Source: CAYSRM01 sp964543205
Lineage (GTDB): Bacteria; Verrucomicrobiota; Kiritimatiellia; UBA8416; CAYSRM01
Length of the DNA: 27,261 nt
Direction: 5' to 3'
Assembly: GCA_964543205.1 (NCBI GenBank)
Contig: CAZIXB010000009.1
Location: forward strand, 1 to 27,261
Position numbers and translations under genes: made by a program. The first letter of the stretch is position 1, and every line of letters begins with the position of its first letter. Positions 15,396-23,633 of this stretch are shown in pieces. Below the pieces are notes generated by a model that saw only the letters and a list, made by a program, of their open reading frames with translations, did no database searches and was not told the DNA's origin.

Positions 15396-17159
15396 ATGAT
15401 GCCGCTGGATACAAAATGGTGTGATGATTTTGTTCGTCTTGATCCGGTCAAACGCCGGGTACTGGATGGTGATGAGGCATGGGATCCGCCGATTCGTCTG
15501 AGTTCGGGGAAAAATATGTTTGCCAGCTTTCAACTATCCGTAGGGCCTATAAAGAAAAGCTCAACTGTAACTGTTAAAGCCGAAGGCTTGAAGGGCGAAC
15601 GCGGAACGTCGATCAGTCCCTCTCAATTTGATATCTATGTGCAATGGTATCATAATCTCAATGACAAATGGTGGCCCGAGATTTGTGTTCCACAACGAAT
15701 CACCGGCGGCTCAACTCCCGATTTCAGAAAAAAGAACATGATTCCGGAAGAAGGATACGCAGGTTTCTGGGTTGATCTTTTTGTTCCCGATAACGCGCGA
15801 CCCGGCGAGTACCAGGGAGAGGTCAAGGTTAAGGTTGGCAACAACACGATGGCGGTTCCAGTCCAACTTACGGTGCTGAAAGGACGCATCGGGCCGGACA
15901 CTTGCATTGACGTTTCCGCAAACAATTATGCCGACGGCATCTCCAAAGGCTGGCCTGAACTTTGGAATGACCCTGATCATCTGAAAACAGCCATGTATCA
16001 GCGCTGCGAAAAGGGAGCCTTCAGGACTGCCCATGATCACAGGATGTTTCTCCATTACCTGCCTTATGGACATTCCGGAAATGTTCGCGCCACTTTCGCG
16101 CCGCCCCTGGAAGGGGAAGGCCCGAACAGACATGTCAAGAGCTGGGCTATGTTTGATCGCCGGTTCGGTTCTTACCTGGACGGCAGCGCCTTTAAAGGAA
16201 CACGTCGAGGAGCCGTGCCCGTTAAGCGGTTCTATACCCCGCTGAATCTTTGCTGGCCTTCCGACTTTGTCAAATTCGGCCAGCCTGGATACGAAGCCGA
16301 GTGGCGCGCGGTAGGAAAAGACATGGTCGATCACTTCCGTGACAAAGGCTGGACAAAGACCAGTTTTGACATGTTTCTCAACCAGAAACAGCGATTCAGG
16401 TTTTTTCCCTGGGATGTGGAAGAAGTAAGATTTCCCGATGATAATAATGTGCATCGTTATTTTGCCAAATTATGGCAAGGCACATTCGACCGCAAATCAA
16501 CAGGAAAAGTGAGGTTCGATTATACCCTCGGAACAACCTGGTTGTTCGAGGACGATATAAGATCTGACCTGACTGATTTTATTGATGTTTTCATTGGCGG
16601 CGGCCATGATATGGCGCGGTCGCACGATGTTCTTCCCCAGTTAAAAAAGAAGAATCGCCAGCTATGGGGCTGTCTGCACAGCGGCTCCATTGTGCGTTCA
16701 ACCCGCGCTGCCGCATACCCGCCCCTGATGATATGGATGACAGGCACTCACGGCTATATGCCGCGTTGGTGCACAATGGGATCCTGGGGCCCGGAAGCAT
16801 GGGGCAGCAATATTACCGAAGGCGGGGCAGCGACTTTCATGTATTGCGGATCTCACCTGGGAACCGAAGAGACATTTGCTTCGGTGCGCATGAAAGTGCA
16901 GCGAAATTCAATACAGATGATTGATTCCTTTGATGCGGGGGCGAGACGTTTGAAAAGCGGAAAGCCGGCTGTAAAAAGACGGATCAACAGAATTCTGGGG
17001 ATCGGCAACCAGGACTGGTTCCCTTCAAAGGCATTTGATCCTGATGATACTGACCGTTTTACGGAAGAACCGCCTCTCGCAGGGTGGGAGAAATTTTCTA
17101 CAGAGCAAAACCGCAAGCTCAGGCAATTGGCCATTGAAGTGGTTTCGGGAGGAAAGTAA
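15396..17159 (+). CDS. GH123-like protein without a signal peptide
   Basis: This 587-residue protein resembles the GH123-like protein at 4561-7329 in order of parts. A beta-sandwich domain (DPPIRLSSGKNMFASFQLSV, then GFWVDLFVPDNARPGEYQGE) is followed by a probable TIM-barrel. The stretch PWDVEEVRFPDDNN at about residue 347 could hold the acidic catalytic pair, and DFIDVFIGG fits a later barrel strand. Its sugar substrate is unknown. There is no signal peptide and no binding domain, so the protein either acts in the cytoplasm or has lost its N-terminus. The AAAGGAG site is 3 nt from the first ATG but 6 nt from the second (15399), so the second is the likelier start. The stop overlaps the next start (TAATG). 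Confidence 0.6.
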   Translation: MMPLDTKWCDDFVRLDPVKRRVLDGDEAWDPPIRLSSGKNMFASFQLSVGPIKKSSTVTVKAEGLKGERGTSISPSQFDIYVQWYHNLNDKWWPEICVPQRITGGSTPDFRKKNMIPEEGYAGFWVDLFVPDNARPGEYQGEVKVKVGNNTMAVPVQLTVLKGRIGPDTCIDVSANNYADGISKGWPELWNDPDHLKTAMYQRCEKGAFRTAHDHRMFLHYLPYGHSGNVRATFAPPLEGEGPNRHVKSWAMFDRRFGSYLDGSAFKGTRRGAVPVKRFYTPLNLCWPSDFVKFGQPGYEAEWRAVGKDMVDHFRDKGWTKTSFDMFLNQKQRFRFFPWDVEEVRFPDDNNVHRYFAKLWQGTFDRKSTGKVRFDYTLGTTWLFEDDIRSDLTDFIDVFIGGGHDMARSHDVLPQLKKKNRQLWGCLHSGSIVRSTRAAAYPPLMIWMTGTHGYMPRWCTMGSWGPEAWGSNITEGGAATFMYCGSHLGTEETFASVRMKVQRNSIQMIDSFDAGARRLKSGKPAVKRRINRILGIGNQDWFPSKAFDPDDTDRFTEEPPLAGWEKFSTEQNRKLRQLAIEVVSGGK

Positions 17160-17728
17160 TGACAGCGAAAAAGAATAAAAAATGGACTTTGGCGCAGGTT
17201 AAAGAAGAACTTCGACGGGTTGCTCACGTCGGCGAAATTTTCGTTGATGGCGATCTTTGCCGGAATCTATGGCAACCTGATGCGCAGACCTTTATGAAGG
17301 GCGACGACATGAATTACAATCCGGAAGCGGGTGTTCCGACAAAGAAGACATTGCTTCGGCTTGAGCGGACAGGTCCTTTTCCCTGTTGTGCCGCCTTGTG
17401 GCGACAGCGTCCTGACATGCCTGAGTCCGGAGAGGCGTTGCTTTTCGGCTCGCTGGGTTCTACGTACGGTTCGGGAAAACCCTCCAATAGAAACTACGTT
17501 CCGCCAAAAATGACCCCTGAGATGGAAAAAGTATTCAAAAAGGGCAAAGCAGCGGTCAGCGTTAATCGCGCCGGCAATGGTGTTCACGGTCTGAAAAGCA
17601 CAGGCATCACTGTATGTGTGCCGGATATGAAGGAACCTTCAACCGTGCATGTCTTTGTTCCTGTAAAAGACTCGATGGGCGATATTGCCGCGGCGCTGGA
17701 AGTTTTCACGCTTGCGACGCCGGCCTGA
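17159..17728 (+). CDS. hypothetical protein coupled to the GH123-like gene
   Basis: I do not recognise this 189-residue protein. It has a lysine-rich start (MTAKKNKKWTLAQVKEELRR), no signal peptide and no membrane segment. Visible patterns are GEIFVDGDLCRNLWQPDA, a middle part rich in Pro and Gly (LLFGSLGSTYGSGKPSNRNY), and a hydrophobic beta-like end (STVHVFVPVKDSMGDIAAAL) that recalls sensor or small ligand-binding folds. That likeness is weak. The start overlaps the stop of the GH123-like gene by one base, which implies a shared operon and perhaps a physical or pathway partnership. The 162 nt that follow up to the phosphofructokinase hold only a weak hairpin. Confidence 0.6.
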   Translation: MTAKKNKKWTLAQVKEELRRVAHVGEIFVDGDLCRNLWQPDAQTFMKGDDMNYNPEAGVPTKKTLLRLERTGPFPCCAALWRQRPDMPESGEALLFGSLGSTYGSGKPSNRNYVPPKMTPEMEKVFKKGKAAVSVNRAGNGVHGLKSTGITVCVPDMKEPSTVHVFVPVKDSMGDIAAALEVFTLATPA

Positions 17729-17890
17729 GCCGCAACTCAGAGAGCACAAGACTCAACAGAAAACCCTTATCAGGTTTTTGCGCTTGATATAGCCATGCCG
17801 TCAATGGCACAGTCCTGCTCAAATATCGTCTATAGAAACTGAAAGGCGTTTTTCAGCAAACCGCCTTATTGCAAAACAGGAGGTTGAATA

Positions 17891-19117
17891 ATGGTTTCAA
17901 AGAAAAAAAAGACAGCCACTAAAGGAAACATGCTTATAGCCCAGAGCGGAGGGCCGACCAGGGTCATAAACGAGTCCCTTGTAGGCGCCGTGCTGGAGGC
18001 CAAGCATCAGTCCAAAGTTGGCAGAATAATAGGTTCTTTGCACGGTATTTCCGGGATACTGGAAGAAAACATGATCGACCTGAAGAAGGAAAGCAACGCC
18101 AATCTTGAAAAGGTGGCGCTCACACCTTCCTCCGCGCTCGGCACGGTGCGGAAAAAACCAACCGTAGAGGATTGCAAATATATATTCCAGATACTTCACA
18201 AATACAACGTGCGTTATTTTTTCTATATCGGAGGCAACGATTCGGCCGAAACCACTCATATCATCAACCAACAGGCCAATAGCGGCGGGTACGACCTCCG
18301 ATGTTTCCATATCCCGAAAACAATCGATAACGACCTGAGAGAAAACGATCATACCCCCGGATTCGGTAGCGCGGCAAAATTCGTGGCATCGGCCTTTATG
18401 GGCGATAACCTCGACAACAGGGCTCTGCCCGGAGTAAAAATCAATGTCGTAATGGGCCGACATGCAGGGTTCCTTACCGCAGCTTCCGCCCTTGCTCGTG
18501 TTTACCCGGACGATGGACCGCACCTGATCTATCTTCCGGAACGGTCTTTTGACATTGACAGTTTTACAAAGGACGTACAAACGGTTTACAATAGACTGGG
18601 AAGATGCGTCATTGCTGTCTCAGAGGGAGTCGTGAATGACAAACATGTGCCGATTGCGGCAGCTTACACCGCGGAAGTCGATTCCCACGGCAATGTTCAG
18701 CTCAGCGGAACAGGAGCCTTGGGCGATCTTCTGGTGGGAATGCTCAAGAAGAAAACCAACATTTCCCGCGTTAGGGCCGATACTCTCGGTTACCTCCAGA
18801 GATCGTTTCCCGGAATAATCTCCGAAGTTGATGCCCTTGAAGCAAGACAGGCGGGCATTTTCGCTGTCAAACAGGCGGTGAGAAGAAACATTGACATGTC
18901 TGTGGCTATAAAACGCAAAGACCAGAAAAAATACAGTTCATACCTGGAATGCGTTCCTTTGAAGAAAGTGGCCAGGGAAACCCGAAGCATGCCGGCTTCG
19001 TACATCAACAAAGCAGGCAATGATGTCACAAAGAAGTTCATCGACTACGTTCGCCCGCTAGTCGGCGATCTGCCGCCCATCGGCCAACTTAAGGGTGTGC
19101 CGATCAAAAAGAAATAG
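17891..19117 (+). CDS. pfp: pyrophosphate-dependent 6-phosphofructokinase
   Basis: The enzyme interconverts fructose 6-phosphate and fructose 1,6-bisphosphate, here probably with pyrophosphate instead of ATP, in cytoplasmic glycolysis. The 408-residue protein begins after an AGGAGG site. The phosphate-binding loop is AQSGGPTRVINESL (17-30), followed by GGNDSAET (114-121), the catalytic segment IPKTIDNDL (141-149) and MGRHAGFL (188-195). In the ATP-type enzymes the segment is normally PGTIDND; the lysine at 143 and the Asn in GGND point to the PPi type. The gene stands alone between unrelated genes, with a 162-nt leader. Confidence 0.9.
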   Translation: MVSKKKKTATKGNMLIAQSGGPTRVINESLVGAVLEAKHQSKVGRIIGSLHGISGILEENMIDLKKESNANLEKVALTPSSALGTVRKKPTVEDCKYIFQILHKYNVRYFFYIGGNDSAETTHIINQQANSGGYDLRCFHIPKTIDNDLRENDHTPGFGSAAKFVASAFMGDNLDNRALPGVKINVVMGRHAGFLTAASALARVYPDDGPHLIYLPERSFDIDSFTKDVQTVYNRLGRCVIAVSEGVVNDKHVPIAAAYTAEVDSHGNVQLSGTGALGDLLVGMLKKKTNISRVRADTLGYLQRSFPGIISEVDALEARQAGIFAVKQAVRRNIDMSVAIKRKDQKKYSSYLECVPLKKVARETRSMPASYINKAGNDVTKKFIDYVRPLVGDLPPIGQLKGVPIKKK

Positions 19118-19465
19118 CAAGAAAGTTTTCCGAGCGGCTCATTTGATGGTCTCAGGCAATTAGTTTGTGCATGTTGCGGAACAAGCGCTTGTGGGTAAAG
19201 AACAGGCCGAACATAAATTAGGCTCCCGAAAAGAGGGCAACCGCGAATGACATCCCGACTTCGGCGGATCTTGGTGTCGGGACGCTGATAAATGAGGGAA
19301 TAACAATAGCCCCCAATGTTTCAGCAAGAAGGAGATTTGAGTGTGCGAGTACACAATTTGCGAGGTTTTCCGAGCTCGTACACGAATATCTTTTCCGCTG
19401 AGCGCCTTGTATAATTGCGCTGACGAGTTCATACATAGATCAGACTAAAAACTAATCCAGAAAGG
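19118..19465. other. 348-nt intergenic region with a possible decayed minus-strand ORF
   Basis: A consensus TATAAT lies at 19410-19415 on the plus strand, about 55 nt before the next gene, but without a good -35 box. On the minus strand a 72-codon frame (19436-19218) ends in a hydrophobic stretch (IVIPSFISVPTPRSAEVGMS). Past its TAA the same frame continues with protein-like residues (FMFGLFFTHKRLFRN). This could be a remnant of a lost membrane protein. I cannot name a family, and chance is a real alternative. Confidence 0.3.
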
Positions 19466-19471
19466 ATGGAC

Positions 19472-22081
19472 ATGATGACCCATAAATTCGGCCTTCTCAT
19501 AACACTGATCCTTATCTCAATAACATCGCTTTCCATTGCCTACGAACCAACCTGGCTGCCCGACGGCGAAGAAGTGAAAGCAGCCGTGGCCGCAAGGCGC
19601 GGCAAGACGGAGCTGTCAAAGCTGGCTCTCTCCATGAAACCCGGCACATGGGCGGAGCTGAAAACAGAAAAGCCGCCACACCTATGGTCAGCCCCAAAGC
19701 CCGGCAAGGGGCTGCATATCGGAACATGGTCCGACGACGCCCACTGGGACAGCCGAACCGGCCAGTTCCTGTTCTTCGGCGTTCGGCAGACCCGCAAATT
19801 CGTGGCTTACTCGGAAGTTGAGAACAAGTGGCGCGTCATTGACTTCGTCGGCAAAGAAAATGCGCCGGGGTTGAAACAGAAATTCGGGCACCAATATTCC
19901 TGCAATGCGTTTGATCCTGTGAATAGCATCTTCTTTACCCTGAATTCGCGTTATGATGTCGTGAAAGACCAATGGGCGCCCCTTGTCAAAGTCGGAAAGC
20001 CCAAGCGCGGCCCCATGACCCTGGCTTATTCCATAGATCTGAAAGGCTTGCTTGCGCCGACAAAAAGCAAAAAAATGCGATTCTTTTCGGAGAAAGAAAA
20101 TAAGTGGACTACACTGGGGCCTGCTCATGCGCATGGCTATCATGGAATCGCACAGGAAAATCCATATCGGCACGAGGTCCTGTTTATGGCCGGAAACAAT
20201 TCGCAGGCCGTTGCCATTGTCGATAAGGACGGCAATATCCATCCGATGAAAGACTTTCCACGTGAAGGAACCAGCATACGGCATCACGATGCAACCGTGG
20301 ATCCGCAGTCAGGCCGCTATCTGATTCTCGATCCGCGGTACAAGGAATTCTATGAGTTTGACGCGGATAAAAATGAATACCGCCTGCTGGATGATTCCCC
20401 GCCCTACGGTGGTGGACTTGTTGCCCATATTCCCGAATACGGAGTAAACATGTGGGCAGGCGGCAGCAAGGTTCTTCTTTATAAGCATAATCCTGACGGA
20501 GTGACACCTTCGCAGAAACCACAGCCGCGCGCGAAAAAACTCTCATGGAACTCCGCCGTGGTCGGCGGCGAGGTGACAGGCGGCTCGCCAATTCCCGAGG
20601 CATTTCTGTGCATTAACCCTGGGCAAGACGCCGGCGCCGAGTCCACCAACAATTGGGCCAGGGTTATACCCGTGGGTTTGAAGTCGGGAAAATTCGACAG
20701 GGTGATCGACAAACTCAAGAGCGGGCAGAAATATTTCGTTCGGACCTTTGTTGCAAACTATGTCGGAGGCAACTGGTCAAAGGCAGGTAGTTTCACCACT
20801 GACTCCGCGCCGCCAGAAGTGGCGCAACTTACAATTCCCGGAAATCAGCAAATTGACGGAAAAGCTCCGTCAATCGCCTTTGTAGAAACGCCGGATCATC
20901 CGCTGTACGCGGTTGGTAAAAGTCCTAACTGGTTGTATAAGTTTTCCGATTACGGACCCAAACCTACCCCGCTTCATCTGGGCTCGCACACATTGATCAG
21001 CGACCATGCGCGCGGCCGGTTGACCCTGAACCTCAACAAAGGGGCGATCAGCGGCAATGCCGAGACAGCCATCAAGACTTTCCGGGGTAATCAGATCAGT
21101 TCCTCGCATATCATAATCGAAGACGTCGGCAATATCGATATTGGCGGAATTGATACGCACGCGGAGCAGACACGAGCCAGCGCTGATTACCACGCTGGCA
21201 TAATCTCTATCGGTAACGCCGAAAGTCGCGCGGGAGAAATTCGCGCAAGCTACCTGCGTGCCTATGCAACTGGAGCGCGGGCCGGCCCCGGATCAATACG
21301 CGTCTACAGCGCGGGCAACGTCGCCATCGGATCCTCCGATAAGCCAGGCGACATCCGCACAGATTCCGACGCATGGAACGGGGGCAACATCACGGTCGAT
21401 CATTTCGGCTCGCTCGTTGTCGGGGACATCAAGACTACAACAAAAGGCAGCCGCGCCGGAAGCCCGCGCGCCGGAATGATCGCGCTCAATGGAAACGACA
21501 GTTCAGGCGATGCCGCTATTACTTCTGTCGAGGCACGCAACCTTAAGGGCAACTACGGTTCAGACAAGGGCGCGAAGATTTCGATCAGTAACTACAGAAA
21601 TGTTACTATCGGCGACATAAAAGGAAACGCAGCAGTTAATCACGCCGCGTCAGATCTGGCGATTAATAAAGGTATTACTGGAAATATCAGCCTGACTGGC
21701 AAGCTTGATCTCAGTTCGAAAGACAAGGACAACAAGCGAAATGTCGCGAGGTACGGTTCGGCGAAACTGGCATGCGATAAGGCCATACTTCTGGCTCAGC
21801 TTGATCTTGATCTACTGAAAAGCATCACGATTGACAGTGGCAGCGAGAATTCTGGCATCAAGGGCGAAATTGCAAACTTTGATGAGACCGAAGCGACCGG
21901 CGCAGGAACAGAAAATGACCCGAAAGTCTCCGGGGAAAACCGGTTGCGCGCGCCTTCCGGTCAGAAGGTTCATTACATCTACAAGCCAGGTAAACTCAAC
22001 GACGCATTGGGCGGCCATGTCTGGCAGCTTCGCAACCTGGAGAATAAAGGAGCCGGCGGATTATTGGTCCCCCACTCATGA
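19472..22081 (+). CDS. large secreted mosaic protein: propeller-like, FN3-like and repetitive beta-helix-like regions
   Basis: The open frame starts at 19466, but the AGAAAGG ribosome site ends at 19465, so the ATG at 19472 (6 nt away) or 19475 is more likely. Residue numbers here count from 19466. A signal peptide ends near ITSLSIA (residue 25). Residues about 60-345 look like a kelch-type beta-propeller, with repeated patterns such as GQFLFFGVRQTRKFVAYSEV, NKWRVIDFV and NKWTTLGPAHAHGYHG. Residues about 355-450 resemble a fibronectin type III domain (LKSGQKYFVRTFVAN, NWSKAGSFTTDSAP). Residues about 530-760 repeat a unit ending IG or VG followed by DI (NVAIGSS, SLVVGDIKT, NVTIGDIKG), which suggests a right-handed beta-helix as in surface adhesins. 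The tail (VHYIYKPGKLNDALGG) may be a separate small domain. The function is unknown; binding to a surface or polymer is inferred. Confidence 0.65.
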   Translation: MMTHKFGLLITLILISITSLSIAYEPTWLPDGEEVKAAVAARRGKTELSKLALSMKPGTWAELKTEKPPHLWSAPKPGKGLHIGTWSDDAHWDSRTGQFLFFGVRQTRKFVAYSEVENKWRVIDFVGKENAPGLKQKFGHQYSCNAFDPVNSIFFTLNSRYDVVKDQWAPLVKVGKPKRGPMTLAYSIDLKGLLAPTKSKKMRFFSEKENKWTTLGPAHAHGYHGIAQENPYRHEVLFMAGNNSQAVAIVDKDGNIHPMKDFPREGTSIRHHDATVDPQSGRYLILDPRYKEFYEFDADKNEYRLLDDSPPYGGGLVAHIPEYGVNMWAGGSKVLLYKHNPDGVTPSQKPQPRAKKLSWNSAVVGGEVTGGSPIPEAFLCINPGQDAGAESTNNWARVIPVGLKSGKFDRVIDKLKSGQKYFVRTFVANYVGGNWSKAGSFTTDSAPPEVAQLTIPGNQQIDGKAPSIAFVETPDHPLYAVGKSPNWLYKFSDYGPKPTPLHLGSHTLISDHARGRLTLNLNKGAISGNAETAIKTFRGNQISSSHIIIEDVGNIDIGGIDTHAEQTRASADYHAGIISIGNAESRAGEIRASYLRAYATGARAGPGSIRVYSAGNVAIGSSDKPGDIRTDSDAWNGGNITVDHFGSLVVGDIKTTTKGSRAGSPRAGMIALNGNDSSGDAAITSVEARNLKGNYGSDKGAKISISNYRNVTIGDIKGNAAVNHAASDLAINKGITGNISLTGKLDLSSKDKDNKRNVARYGSAKLACDKAILLAQLDLDLLKSITIDSGSENSGIKGEIANFDETEATGAGTENDPKVSGENRLRAPSGQKVHYIYKPGKLNDALGGHVWQLRNLENKGAGGLLVPHS

Positions 22082-22126
22082 GCTTAGACAGGATTTAGCA
22101 GCCAAATCCATAAGGGGTCGGCGTGT

Positions 22127-23314
22127 CTATAAATCCCTGAAAGTGTGCGTCCGGCGCAGGACATCCTCGGTTATCATGCTGCCGTTAATCCAAACATGAG
22201 TGGCTTTGCCCATATATAAGGGGTGGCGATTCCATACTACAATATCGGCGTCCGATCCTTTGCTCAAACGGCCGATACGCCGGCCAACACCCATCATGTC
22301 GGCAGGCCACTGTGTTATAGCTCTAAGTCCGTCTTCCTCGGGAAGTCCTTCGCGAACAGCTATTCCGGCATAGATCGGCAGGAACCAGCATGGATTAACG
22401 CCATGGTCTGAAATCATGGCAATCCGAACTCCCGCTTTGTGGAGTTTGACTGTATTAGCATATCCTTCACGGACGGTTTCCTGCTTTGTCGCAGGCTCAA
22501 AATTTGGACCGACAAAACAGTCGATCTTGCGCCGCGCCAGCTCGTCGGCCACGAGATATCCTTCAGTAACATGTTCAAGACACGGTTTAAATCCGAATTC
22601 ATCTGCAATGCGCAGCGCAGTCATAATATCGTCTGCCCGGTGGCAATGAATACGCGCAGGCAGACGTCCGGACAAAACTTTTAAAACATTATCATGTCCC
22701 ATATTCGGATCAATCCGAGCGGCGGCTTTGGATTTGCGTTTCTTTTGATACGCCAGAGCATCTCCAAATGCTTTGCGCATCAAATAGGCGTTTCCCATTC
22801 TCGAGAAAGGCATTCCATTGCCTTTGGCGCCATAAGCATTTTTAATGTTATATCCCAGCGCCATCTTCATAGCAGCAGGCGAGCGCAAGGCCATTTGGTC
22901 AATCAGCGTCCCATAAGTCTTGATCAACGCGCCGGTGCCCCCGAAAATATTCGTGCTCCCTGGCAGGACCATTACCGAGGTGATGCCGTTTAGCGCGGCA
23001 TGCGCAAAAACCTCGTTAAACGGGTTTATTGCGTCAATAGCATTTATATAGGGAGTCAAAGGCGCGCTCTTTTCATTTGAGTCATTTTCATTAAAAGGGT
23101 GATCCTTCATGCCCATGTGAGTATGCCCGTCAATAATGCCCGGGGTGATCCATGCTCCCTGAGCGTCAAAGACGGTGACGCCGCGCGGCGCTTTAAGTCC
23201 TTTGCCCAATTCGGCGATCTTACCCTTACGAATCAGAATTCCGACGCTCTTGCAAAATCCCCTGCCTGGCAGAAAAGCATTTCCGTCTTTTATAAGATAT
23301 GTGTCCGCACTCAT
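22127..23314 (-). CDS. metal-dependent amidohydrolase (imidazolonepropionase-like)
   Basis: This 395-residue protein belongs to the amidohydrolase superfamily. The N-terminal beta-sandwich (LIRKGKIAELGKGL) leads to the first metal-binding motif, GIIDGHTHMG (His64 and His66). Further metal ligands are likely at His223/His225 (RIHCHRADD), His248 (CLEHVTEG) and Asp303 (MISDHGVNP). The C-terminal part, LSKGSDADIVVWNRHP, returns to the sandwich as in all members. The substrate is unknown; related enzymes open cyclic amides or cleave dipeptides. A GAGGAAGG ribosome site precedes the ATG. It converges on the large secreted protein with 45 nt between stops, and it is divergent from an M20 hydrolase, so it may share a role in amide or peptide catabolism. 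Confidence 0.85.
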   Translation of the reverse strand: MSADTYLIKDGNAFLPGRGFCKSVGILIRKGKIAELGKGLKAPRGVTVFDAQGAWITPGIIDGHTHMGMKDHPFNENDSNEKSAPLTPYINAIDAINPFNEVFAHAALNGITSVMVLPGSTNIFGGTGALIKTYGTLIDQMALRSPAAMKMALGYNIKNAYGAKGNGMPFSRMGNAYLMRKAFGDALAYQKKRKSKAAARIDPNMGHDNVLKVLSGRLPARIHCHRADDIMTALRIADEFGFKPCLEHVTEGYLVADELARRKIDCFVGPNFEPATKQETVREGYANTVKLHKAGVRIAMISDHGVNPCWFLPIYAGIAVREGLPEEDGLRAITQWPADMMGVGRRIGRLSKGSDADIVVWNRHPLYMGKATHVWINGSMITEDVLRRTHTFRDL

Positions 23315-23365
23315 GAATGCCGCCTTCCTCGATTCACTCCCAAATTAAGCTTATGCTATTTTAGA

Positions 23366-23395
23366 AATGTACGCGTAATCAGCATTCAAAGTCAA
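23366..23395 (-). promoter_or_regulatory. candidate promoter for the amidohydrolase
   Basis: On the minus strand TTGACT (23395-23390) and TACATT (23371-23366) are spaced by 18 bp. Transcription would begin near 23360, about 45 nt before the ATG at 23314. The matches are 5/6 and 4/6. Confidence 0.35.
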
Positions 23396-23442
23396 GATGC
23401 CGCTTTTTTACCCAATAAATGGTTCATAAATAAGTCAGGCTA

Positions 23443-23485
23443 AACCCGCATAGCTCACAGGCTTCCTGCTGCGAGATATGCGCGC
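23443..23485 (+). repeat. minimal deleted copy of the palindromic element (about 43 bp)
   Basis: The left end AACCCGCATAGCTCACAGG is followed by the inner words CCTGCTGCGAG, running straight into the right terminus GATATGCGCGC. Nearly all of the element between the two terminal segments is gone, and the ends carry several substitutions. The spurious ATG at 23478 lies inside it. Confidence 0.65.
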
Positions 23486-23633
23486 TGAACGTTCACCATT
23501 GACAGTTAACCCTCCTGCTGGCAATCTCCACTCACAGCATGATAAATACTGGAAATTGACGCGCCAGACCGGTGGGCCGGGGCAGCAAGCTCCTGTCAAT
23601 AGTCCATTATTTCCGAAACGGGATAAGCAGAAA

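Noticed and set aside
15711..16454. Open frame of 247 codons on the minus strand.
   Set aside because: It is antisense to the GH123-like gene, which has a strong ribosome site and a coupled downstream gene.
17760..17779. Small hairpin AAAACC/GGTTTT followed by one T after the 189-residue gene.
   Set aside because: A 6-bp AT-rich stem with a 7-nt loop and no U tract is too weak to call a terminator.
23478..23633. N-terminal extension of the first M20 hydrolase.
   Set aside because: The extended start lies inside a repeat remnant, and the extra 52 residues are not like the family; the ATG at 23634 begins the conserved sequence.
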